Shown: positions 1 to 5,763 of the stretch, piece by piece | How positions within the stretch are numbered: position 1 is the stretch's first letter | Layout: the number at the start of each line of letters is the position of its first letter | NCBI GenBank assembly: GCA_900313855.1 | Contig: OMSZ01000112.1 | Location: 1 to 7,765 of the forward strand | Direction of reading: 5' to 3' | DNA: 7,765 bases | DNA from: an uncultured Eubacteriales bacterium | GTDB taxonomy: Bacteria > Bacillota > Clostridia > Lachnospirales > Lachnospiraceae | Program-made: the position numbers and the translations under genes | Notes under the pieces: generated by a model | The model's input: the letters and a program-made list of their open reading frames with translations, nothing else | Databases searched by the model: none | What the model was told of the DNA's origin: nothing

Positions 1-1192
1 AGGTAGGAGTGAAAGGTTTTTCTTCTTCTGCGGTAGGAGCTTCTTGTGCAGGTTCCTCTGCAACTTCGGGTTCTTCCTTTGTAGGAGCAGGGGCTGCGGA
101 AGCAAACAAAGCTGCAATCTCATCCGGAGATAACTGCTTGTTCGGATCATCAGAAACAGGTTCAACCTTAACCGGTTCCTGTGCAGGTTCCTCTGCAACA
201 GGTTCAGTAACTTCCGGTTCTTCTACAGGCTCTTGTGCAGATGTTTCTTCTACAGGCATCTCGGCTTCAAGAGGTTCTGTTGTCATAACCTGTTCCTCGA
301 CAGGAGCTTCCTCAATTGGAGCTTCTGCTATCGGTGTTTCAACGGCAGGAGCTTCGACTTCCGGTATTTCCTCGGTAAGAGCTTCAGCGATAGGCGCCAC
401 AGCCTCCGGTACTTCAGCTGCAGGTGATGTAACAGGTGCCGCAACAGGCTGAGGCATTTCCTGATATACAGGGGCAGCAGGCATAACCGGCTGCATAGGC
501 ATTACCTGTTGCATAGGAACGGATTGAACCTTAGCAATATTCATTGAAATATTCTGTAACTCACGCGCAACGTTATTAATCTGGGAGCTTAAAGACTGAT
601 CCACGTTGGCAGGCTGGGACCTAAGATATTCAACGATTGATTCCAACATTGCAACAACATCAGCATTGTTTGGTTGTTTAACCTGATCAAATCCGCTTGA
701 TAAGGTTTCATTAAGATTATTTTTAATCTCTTTGAGAGTTGAGATTAATTTGGTAGTGTTATTCTGATCATATTTGATAAGGAGCTTTGTAGACTTATTC
801 TGGGCATTGGCAAGAACAGAAAGATTCTTATGAAGAACCTCCTGGCTTTCAGCATAATTGCCCCGGAGTGTGGCAACATTTTCCGCTGCCTGGCGGGTGT
901 AGAGGTATGTAGCCTTTGAAATCTGAGTCTGAGCGCTGCTCATACCTTCTATCTGATTGGAAAGATCATCCATCCCGTTCTTGATCTGCACATTTAACGA
1001 TTTATTCTTCATGTTGATAAAAGAGAGAATATTTTGCGTTAAAATGTAAGAGCAAATAAGGAAGATAACGCTTACTCCCGCAACTGCAAATACAAGATTC
1101 GAAAATGCTATCAGAACATAGATTAGCGCAATTCCTGCACTTAGCGTTGCGACAACTGAAATTGCAAGCTTGCTGTCATTTTGTTTGTTCAT
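1..1192 (-). CDS. Membrane hairpin protein with coiled-coil region and Pro/Glu/Ala-rich tail (partial, runs off left edge)
   Basis: The frame is open from an ATG at 1192 to the window edge, giving 397 codons and no stop, so the C-terminus is missing. It begins MNKQNDSKLA. Two hydrophobic helices (about residues 10-30 and 32-55) are separated by almost no loop, which suggests a hairpin with both ends in the cytoplasm. Residues about 62-240 are polar, rich in Gln, Asn, Ser and Leu and free of Pro, as in a long helical or coiled-coil region. From about 243 the chain becomes low-complexity (Met/Gln/Pro, then Pro-Glu-Val-Ala repeats such as EEPAQEP). Within it one non-repetitive island, LSPDEIAALFASA (residues 354-366, bases 95-133), resembles the short conserved peptide of the flagellar switch proteins FliM and FliN. 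A purine-rich ribosome site (1201-1208) supports the start. I do not recognise the family. A structural scaffold, a signalling adaptor or a TolA-like spacer are all possible. That the gene is real is well supported; its role is unknown. Confidence 0.85.
   Translation of the reverse strand, partial: MNKQNDSKLAISVVATLSAGIALIYVLIAFSNLVFAVAGVSVIFLICSYILTQNILSFINMKNKSLNVQIKNGMDDLSNQIEGMSSAQTQISKATYLYTRQAAENVATLRGNYAESQEVLHKNLSVLANAQNKSTKLLIKYDQNNTTKLISTLKEIKNNLNETLSSGFDQVKQPNNADVVAMLESIVEYLRSQPANVDQSLSSQINNVARELQNISMNIAKVQSVPMQQVMPMQPVMPAAPVYQEMPQPVAAPVTSPAAEVPEAVAPIAEALTEEIPEVEAPAVETPIAEAPIEEAPVEEQVMTTEPLEAEMPVEETSAQEPVEEPEVTEPVAEEPAQEPVKVEPVSDDPNKQLSPDEIAALFASAAPAPTKEEPEVAEEPAQEAPTAEEEKPFTPT
45..199. 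repeat. Direct repeat inside the Pro/Glu/Ala-rich tail
   Basis: An identical 20-base word occurs at 45-64 and 180-199, 135 bases (45 codons) apart and in the same frame. Both copies encode the minus-strand peptide VAEEPAQE. Looser variants of GAA-CCT codon blocks fill 140-450. The repeat belongs to the low-complexity tail and could let its length vary by slippage or recombination. Confidence 0.75.
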
Positions 1193-1200
1193 CTAAAGAG

Positions 1201-1208
1201 CCCCCTTT
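1201..1208 (-). promoter_or_regulatory. Ribosome binding site of the left-edge membrane protein gene
   Basis: On the minus strand AAAGGGGG lies 8 bases before the ATG at 1192. It fixes the start of the membrane hairpin protein just before its first hydrophobic helix. Confidence 0.7.
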
Positions 1209-1356
1209 GTATGTTTCTTTTATTGTTATGAAAAGCTTTCGGCTTATATGTTAATAAAAAATAACATGTTAGTTATGCAGATACACCGTAACGAATTCCA
1301 AAGACATAGTCAGTTCGTCAACAGGTATAAAACCTAAGCATAAACACGCACAATAT

Positions 1357-1385
1357 ATTATACACGAAATGTATAATTTAGTAAA
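1357..1385 (-). promoter_or_regulatory. Candidate sigma-A promoter for the left-edge gene
   Basis: On the minus strand a TTTACT box (1385-1380) and a perfect TATAAT box (1362-1357) are 17 bases apart. Transcription from here would leave a leader of roughly 155 bases before the ATG at 1192. The region is very AT-rich, so a chance match is possible. Confidence 0.4.
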
Positions 1386-1438
1386 GATAATAAAAATAAT
1401 GTATATAAATATAAATTGCGGGAATAATAGTAAAAAAA

Positions 1439-1448
1439 GGAAGGAAGG
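1439..1448 (+). promoter_or_regulatory. Ribosome binding site deciding the start of the DUF2383-like gene
   Basis: GGAAGGAAGG ends 8 bases before the ATG at 1457 and only 2 bases before an in-frame TTG at 1451. The spacing favours ATG 1457 over TTG 1451. Confidence 0.75.
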
Positions 1449-1456
1449 TATTGTTT

Positions 1457-1888
1457 ATGACAGAACAGACTTTGGATCTGTTAGATCAGGTCAATACGGG
1501 CTGTAAGATGGCTATTAACAGCATGAAACAGGTTAAGGAATATATAGTTGATGATAAATTAATGAACCTGATCAACAGTTACACTAACGAACATGAGAGA
1601 CTTGAGAAGGAGACAGGGGATCAGCTTGCCCGTTACGGAAAGGGTGAGGAGAAGCCGGGGCTTATGGCTTCCGCAATGTCCTGGATCACTACGGAGGCAA
1701 AGCTGCTTATCAAGGATGACGCAAAGCAGATTGCAAAGATTATAATGGATGGCTGCAATATGGGTATACAGTCGGTAGCGGAATATCTTAACAAAAATGA
1801 AAACGCCTCGCCGGAGAGCATTCATTTAGCCAAGAGACTTATCAAGACAGAAGAAGATCTTATGGGAGAAATGCAGCAGTTCATGTAA
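1457..1888 (+). CDS. Small helical protein resembling the ferritin-like four-helix DUF2383 family
   Basis: This encodes a soluble protein of 143 residues starting MTEQTLDLLD. There is no signal peptide or membrane segment. It appears almost entirely helical, with about four amphipathic segments (residues 4-30, 32-60, 70-112 and 118-143), the third containing a long stretch around SWITTEAKLLIKDD. Length, helix order and the pattern W-x-x-x-x-A-x-L followed by a G-x-x-S-V-x-x-Y stretch (residues 103-110) recall PF09537 (DUF2383), a ferritin-like fold of unknown function; this is recognition by eye. The usual diiron ExxH pair is not evident (the nearest is EHE at 45-47), so an iron-oxidising role is not supported. 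The gene stands alone, divergent from the left-edge membrane protein and closed by its own terminator. The alternative TTG start at 1451 would add only two residues. Confidence 0.82.
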   Translation: MTEQTLDLLDQVNTGCKMAINSMKQVKEYIVDDKLMNLINSYTNEHERLEKETGDQLARYGKGEEKPGLMASAMSWITTEAKLLIKDDAKQIAKIIMDGCNMGIQSVAEYLNKNENASPESIHLAKRLIKTEEDLMGEMQQFM

Positions 1889-1897
1889 AAAAGAGAG

Positions 1898-1940
1898 GCC
1901 GGAGTACAGCGCATTAATGCATTGTGCTCCGGCTTTTTTT
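1898..1940 (+). terminator. Intrinsic terminator after the DUF2383-like gene
   Basis: GCCGGAG (1898-1904) pairs with CTCCGGC (1927-1933), and the stem extends inward by several pairs including a T-G wobble. A seven-T run (1934-1940) follows immediately. It begins about 10 bases after the stop codon, which makes the upstream gene a single transcription unit. Confidence 0.93.
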
Positions 1941-1948
1941 GCTTTATA

Positions 1949-1963
1949 GGAAACTTCGTTTCC
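1949..1963. repeat. Short perfect inverted repeat downstream of the terminator
   Basis: GGAAAC (1949-1954) and GTTTCC (1958-1963) are separated by TTC, forming a compact 6-bp hairpin just beyond the terminator. There is no T run after it, so it is not an obvious terminator itself. Its function is unknown. Confidence 0.45.
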
Positions 1964-2045
1964 CTTAAAACAATGATTCTACGTGGTGACGCATACTTAA
2001 ACGTTTGGAATTTGTTGATTCGGGTTCCATTGTATTAATTTTACG

Positions 2046-2074
2046 TTGAAATAAGCGTCAATATTGCATATAAT
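2046..2074 (+). promoter_or_regulatory. Sigma-A promoter for the PaaK-like ligase gene
   Basis: TTGAAA (2046-2051) and TATAAT (2069-2074) are 17 bases apart, one mismatch from the bacterial consensus. The expected transcription start is near 2080-2082. That lies on top of an in-frame ATG at 2079, which therefore cannot be the usual translation start; the ATG at 2112 can. Confidence 0.75.
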
Positions 2075-2111
2075 GTAAATGTTCAAAATAAAGAAAGGTT
2101 GGATCACTAAC

Positions 2112-3347
2112 ATGAAGCTTAATGAATTACAGTTAAAACAGGTAAATGACAGGATACGTGCGCTTGTATCGGCTGGAAGCTTTTATGGAAAGAAGCTTAA
2201 AGAGGCGGGAATTGACAGCATAAGCTCGCAGGAGGATTTTGAGAAGCTTCCCTTCTCGGAGAAGAATGATCTTAGAGAAGCATATCCGCTTGGACTTATG
2301 ACAGCTCCGGAGGAGGAGATAGTAAGAATCCATTCATCTTCAGGAACAACCGGTCTTCCGGTCATAATTCCTTATACAGCAAAGGATGTTGATGATTGGG
2401 CTATTCAATTTGCAAGATGCTATGAGATGGCCGGAATCACTAAGATGGATCGTATACATATTACACCGGGATACGGACTGTGGACAGCAGGAATCGGTTT
2501 TCAGTGGGGAGCAGAAAAGTTAGGCGCTATGGTAATCCCGATGGGTCCGGGTAATACCGATAAGCAGATCCAGATGATGATAGATATGAAATCCACAGTT
2601 CTCTGCGCAACATCTTCTTATGCGCTTTTGCTTGCTGAGGAGATAGAGAAGAGAGGGATCAAGGATAAGATACATCTTAAGAAGGGTATAATCGGTTCTG
2701 AGCGTTGGGGAGAGAATATGCGTCAGAGAATCGCAGGTATACTTGGTATTGAGCTTTATGACATTTATGGTCTTACGGAAATATACGGTCCGGGAATCGG
2801 TATCAACTGTCCGAATGAAAGATACATGCATTATTGGGATGACTTCGTATATCTTGAGATAATCGATCCTGTGACCGGGGAAAATCTTCCTGACGGAGAG
2901 TGGGGCGAGATCGTTATAACCACGCTTGTCAAAGAGGGCGCTCCGCTTATTCGTTATCGTACGCATGACCTTTCAAGGATCGTTCCGGAGAAATGTTCCT
3001 GCGGCAGTGAATATCCGAGAATAGATGAGATCCGCGGAAGAACAGATGATATGATCAAGATCAAGGGAGTAAATGTATTCCCTGCACAGATAGAGGAGAT
3101 ACTTGCGGAATTCCCGGAGGTTTCTTCCGAGTATCAGATCCACATTTCTCATCTTGAAGGAAAAGATACAATGCGTCTTTATGTCGAGACCAACGGTACT
3201 GTTGATTTTGCTAAGCTTGCCGAGAGGGTTGCCGTCAGGGTTAAGAGTAAGATAGGCTTTACACCGCTTGTCAAGGTTGTGGAGATCGGTGTTCTTCCAA
3301 GAAGTGAGAAGAAGGCAAAACGAGTAATAGACGAGAGATATGAATAA
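2112..3347 (+). CDS. Phenylacetate-CoA ligase family protein (PaaK-type, adenylate-forming)
   Basis: This encodes a 411-residue cytoplasmic enzyme of the ANL adenylate-forming superfamily. The family activates an aryl or related carboxylic acid with ATP to an acyl-adenylate, then to a CoA thioester. Visible motifs in order are the phosphate-binding loop SSSGTTGLP (75-83), DIYGLTE followed by a GPG (217-226), RYRTHD (281-286), a Cys pair CSCG (295-298), the hinge region GRTDDMIKIKG (309-319), and a C-terminal PRSEKKAKRV (396-405) with the conserved Lys near 401. PaaK proteins are usually about 430 residues, so the N-terminus is slightly short. The in-frame ATG at 2079 would add 11 residues with no family resemblance, has no ribosome site and falls at the predicted transcription start; AAAGG at 2094-2098 precedes ATG 2112, with a longish spacer. 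The substrate cannot be assigned: no paa catabolic genes or indolepyruvate oxidoreductase genes are nearby. Homologues are often misnamed coenzyme F390 synthetase. The family call is firm; the substrate is unknown. Confidence 0.95.
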   Translation: MKLNELQLKQVNDRIRALVSAGSFYGKKLKEAGIDSISSQEDFEKLPFSEKNDLREAYPLGLMTAPEEEIVRIHSSSGTTGLPVIIPYTAKDVDDWAIQFARCYEMAGITKMDRIHITPGYGLWTAGIGFQWGAEKLGAMVIPMGPGNTDKQIQMMIDMKSTVLCATSSYALLLAEEIEKRGIKDKIHLKKGIIGSERWGENMRQRIAGILGIELYDIYGLTEIYGPGIGINCPNERYMHYWDDFVYLEIIDPVTGENLPDGEWGEIVITTLVKEGAPLIRYRTHDLSRIVPEKCSCGSEYPRIDEIRGRTDDMIKIKGVNVFPAQIEEILAEFPEVSSEYQIHISHLEGKDTMRLYVETNGTVDFAKLAERVAVRVKSKIGFTPLVKVVEIGVLPRSEKKAKRVIDERYE

Positions 3348-3386
3348 GCAAAACATGTAGACTATAATTAACGGTGGTCATGAGTT

Positions 3387-4253
3387 ATGGAAGAAAATAA
3401 TATTGTTAAAAAACTATCTGTTGTTACAATTCTTGGGAATATACTGCTGGCAGTTATCAAATTGATCGCCGGTTTTTTCGGAAGATCAGGAGCGATGATT
3501 TCGGATGCGGTACATTCGTTATCGGATGTATTTACAACAGTTGTTGCGTACATAGGAGTTCTTCTTTCAAAGCAGCCGGAGGATGACGAGCACCCGTATG
3601 GCCATGAAAGATTAGAGTGTGCAGCCTCGTTGATATTGGGGCTTATCCTTGCGGGTACGGGCCTGGGTATCGGATATACCGGAATTGAGAAGATCATTTC
3701 CCGCAATGAGCTTGAGATACCGACAATGCTTCCGCTTATTGCAGCGGTAGTGTCTATTGCTGTTAAAGAGGTAATGTTCTGGTATACGATGCATTACGCT
3801 AAGAAATTAAATTCTACTGCATTTAAGGCAGATGCCTGGCATCACCGTTCTGATGCCCTGTCATCTGTTGGTTCATTTATCGGAATCGGTCTTGCAAAGC
3901 TGGGATTTCCGATAATGGATCCGATCGCCAGTCTGGTTATCTGTCTGTTTATATTAAAGGTTGCATTTGACATTTCTAAGGATGCGCTTGATAAGATGTT
4001 AGATACTTCCTGTGAGAAGGGGCTTGAGAATAATATCAGAAGCTTTATAGAAAAGCAGCCGGGAGTAGAAGGCATAGATCTGCTTTATACAAGGCAGTTT
4101 GGTAATAAAATCTATATTGATCTGGAGATCGCTGCAAAGGGCGAGATCACGTTGTTTGAGGCACATGAGATTGCGGAAAATGTTCACAGTAATGTTGAGA
4201 AGGAATTTCCTAATGTAAAGCATGTGATGATACACGTTAATCCGGTTGATTAA
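3387..4253 (+). CDS. Cation diffusion facilitator (CDF) metal-efflux transporter
   Basis: This encodes a 288-residue inner-membrane protein of the CDF family, which exports divalent metals in exchange for protons as a homodimer. About six membrane helices lie at 12-32, 36-60, 79-101, 112-136, 154-172 and 174-195, followed by a cytoplasmic domain (about 205-288). The transport site appears as H43/D47 in helix 2 (VHSLSD) and H152/D156 in helix 5 (WHHRSD). In known CDF proteins an HD-HD set is commonly associated with Zn(II), so zinc is the best guess; this is inference. Other family marks are HPYGHERLE (69-77) after helix 2 and the C-terminal IHVNP (282-286). H260, H279 and H283 sit where the cytoplasmic metal sites of YiiP-like proteins occur. 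GGTGG (3373-3377) lies 9 bases before the ATG. The gene begins 39 bases after the ligase stop and is probably co-transcribed; a TATAAT at 3363-3368 with a poor -35 box could add a weak promoter. Confidence 0.95.
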   Translation: MEENNIVKKLSVVTILGNILLAVIKLIAGFFGRSGAMISDAVHSLSDVFTTVVAYIGVLLSKQPEDDEHPYGHERLECAASLILGLILAGTGLGIGYTGIEKIISRNELEIPTMLPLIAAVVSIAVKEVMFWYTMHYAKKLNSTAFKADAWHHRSDALSSVGSFIGIGLAKLGFPIMDPIASLVICLFILKVAFDISKDALDKMLDTSCEKGLENNIRSFIEKQPGVEGIDLLYTRQFGNKIYIDLEIAAKGEITLFEAHEIAENVHSNVEKEFPNVKHVMIHVNPVD

Positions 4254-4289
4254 ATGGACCCGTTAAGCGACATGATAAAGTATAAAGAA

Positions 4290-4317
4290 AAAGGATAGGC
4301 TGTTATGCCTATCCTTT
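4290..4317. terminator. Intrinsic terminator between converging genes, stronger on the minus strand
   Basis: AAAGGATAGGC (4290-4300) and GCCTATCCTTT (4307-4317) form a perfect 11-bp stem with a 6-base loop. Read on the minus strand the stem runs into a T-rich tract (complement of 4284-4292), giving a proper terminator for the transporter gene that ends at 4323. On the plus strand the downstream tract is only ATATATTATAA, so termination of the CDF transcript there may be weaker. Confidence 0.88.
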
Positions 4318-4322
4318 ATATA

Positions 4323-5738
4323 TTATAACGGACCGTATCCTGATTTGGTTGCATATACTAAAAATACGAGTGCGATGACACACCATATGATGAATAGCGG
4401 TATCAGGAATTTAACCCACTTGCTAAATGGTACCTTGCATATTGCAAGAGCAGCAAGTATCTCTCCGCCGGTCGGTGCCAGCACATTAGTAAATGAATCA
4501 CCGAGCTGGTATGCAAGTACCGCTGTCTGTCTTGTTATTTCCGTTGAATCCGCAAGCGTTGTCATAAGGGGCATTGTAATATTAGCCTGAGCGGAACCGG
4601 AAGGGACAACAACATTGAATATCAGGTGGAAAAGGAACATACCGCCTGCCATAAGGGTGTGCGGAAGATTGCTTAAAAGACCTTCTAATGCCTTTAATAT
4701 AGTGTCCATGACATTGGCGTTTTGAAGAAGGAGTACTGCCGCATTGGCAAGTCCTATCATCACTCCGGGCAGGAGCATATCACCGCAGCCCTTAATGAAC
4801 TTATCACATATTTCAGCGGGCTTAAGTCCTCCTACGATACCACCGATTATACCTATTGCAAGGAATATTCCCGAAAGCTCGTCAACGTAATAACCCATTT
4901 TGATTATTCCCCACACCGCAAATACGATGCCGGTAAGAAATACGATTACTACAAAAAGCTGGCGCAAAGTAAATTCCGGAATAATATCAAGATTGATCTT
5001 CTTGTCCTGATTGAACTCCATATCGTAATCATAAGAAATACTTAACTGCTGGTTTTTCTTAATCAGACGGGTATACAAAATTACATATATTATTGAGGCA
5101 AGCTCGAGGGTAACAAAAAGTATGATTCGTAAACCCATGCCGGAAAAGCGGGGAAGACCTGCTATCTCCTGAGCGGTTCCAACAGTAAATGTATTCGTTA
5201 TACCACCGCCATAGCCTGCGGCAGCGGCTAAGAAAATGATCCCGACAGCTGTTATTGAGTCATATCCTACGGTAATACAGCAGGCAAGAATAAGTGGTAC
5301 AAATACAAGAAACTCCTCAAAATTTCCGCAAAATGCCGAACCGCATCCAAAGAATATCATAAGGATTGGTATCAATAGAAATTCCTTTCCCTGCATTTTT
5401 TTAAGGAGGTTGGCAATACCGACATTAAGCGCCCCGGTACCATTTAATATTCCGAACATTCCTCCGATTATAAGGAGAAAGAATATAACATAAGAACCCT
5501 TTTGAAGACCTAAGGTTAATGCCTGCAGCAGTTGGAACGGTGTGGTCGGAGTCCGCTCTATATACATAAAGCTGTCCGGGTTGATGGTTTCCTTACCGAC
5601 TGCTTCATTATATTCAATTTCATACTGCCCGGCAGGTATTATGTAGGTTGCTATTGCGCAAAGACACACCACAATTACCATCAAAAGCACGGGATTCAAG
5701 GCTTTTTTGATCTTTAACTTTTTGTTGTTCTTTTTCAT
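4323..5738 (-). CDS. YfcC-family membrane transporter (COG1288, DcuC/YfcC superfamily)
   Basis: This encodes a polytopic inner-membrane carrier of 471 residues. A basic N-terminus (MKKNNKKLKIKK) precedes the first helix (about 14-35). The protein is built as two similar halves, each with a re-entrant-type motif: AAGYGGGITNTFTVGTAQ (174-190) in the first, and PSGSAQANITMP (379-390) followed by YQLGDSFTNVLAPTGG (410-425) in the second. These blocks match the YfcC family, slightly shorter than E. coli YfcC (about 500 residues). Family members are predicted to carry carboxylates, amino acids or peptides, often annotated as basic amino acid antiporters; the substrate here is not determinable. A polar cytoplasmic loop (about 225-255) separates the halves. 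AGAGGT (5750-5745) sits 6 bases before the ATG. The gene starts 25 bases after the stop of the HD-GYP receptor gene, so the two are probably one operon ending at the 4290-4317 hairpin. Direction and energy coupling cannot be read from the sequence. Confidence 0.92.
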   Translation of the reverse strand: MKKNNKKLKIKKALNPVLLMVIVVCLCAIATYIIPAGQYEIEYNEAVGKETINPDSFMYIERTPTTPFQLLQALTLGLQKGSYVIFFLLIIGGMFGILNGTGALNVGIANLLKKMQGKEFLLIPILMIFFGCGSAFCGNFEEFLVFVPLILACCITVGYDSITAVGIIFLAAAAGYGGGITNTFTVGTAQEIAGLPRFSGMGLRIILFVTLELASIIYVILYTRLIKKNQQLSISYDYDMEFNQDKKINLDIIPEFTLRQLFVVIVFLTGIVFAVWGIIKMGYYVDELSGIFLAIGIIGGIVGGLKPAEICDKFIKGCGDMLLPGVMIGLANAAVLLLQNANVMDTILKALEGLLSNLPHTLMAGGMFLFHLIFNVVVPSGSAQANITMPLMTTLADSTEITRQTAVLAYQLGDSFTNVLAPTGGEILAALAICKVPFSKWVKFLIPLFIIWCVIALVFLVYATKSGYGPL

Positions 5739-5744
5739 GGTCTG

Positions 5745-5750
5745 ACCTCT
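5745..5750 (-). promoter_or_regulatory. Ribosome binding site of the YfcC-family gene
   Basis: AGAGGT on the minus strand lies within the 25-base gap after the HD-GYP gene, 6 bases before the ATG at 5738. No separate promoter fits in this gap, which supports co-transcription. Confidence 0.75.
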
Positions 5751-5763
5751 TTCTTATTCTCGT

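Larger units (their letters stand above)
1193..1456. other. AT-rich divergent intergenic region
   Basis: These 264 bases separate two divergent genes. Besides the minus-strand promoter candidate, a TATAAT occurs on the plus strand at 1372-1377 without a convincing -35 box; it would overlap the minus promoter. An inverted repeat ATGTTA/TAACAT with an 8-base loop lies at 1248-1267, in the leader of the left-edge gene. It could be an operator or a weak mRNA hairpin. I see no small gene, RNA gene or recognisable riboswitch. Confidence 0.5.

Noticed and set aside
9..452. Long plus-strand open frame rich in Ser, Gly and Ala
   Set aside because: It is the antisense shadow of the Pro/Glu/Ala-rich tail: repeated GAA and CCT codons on the minus strand read as Ser/Gly/Ala codons with no stops. 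It has no ribosome site, while the minus-strand gene has one and has sensible domain order.
1193..1456. Possible small RNA or riboswitch in the divergent region
   Set aside because: Only short AT-rich inverted repeats (such as 1248-1267) were seen, with no terminator-like hairpin plus T run and no conserved riboswitch motif.
1941..2045. Possible riboswitch upstream of the ligase
   Set aside because: The promoter lies downstream of this stretch at 2046-2074, so it would not be in the ligase mRNA. No known riboswitch core was recognised.
2520..2966. Minus-strand open frame of 148 codons inside the ligase gene
   Set aside because: It lies antisense to an intact, well-conserved PaaK-type gene, and has no recognisable domain or ribosome site.
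3380..3400. Tiny plus-strand frame MSYGRK overlapping the CDF start
   Set aside because: The GGTGG site is only 2 bases before this ATG, too close for initiation, and is well placed for the CDF ATG at 3387. There is no sign of a functional leader peptide.
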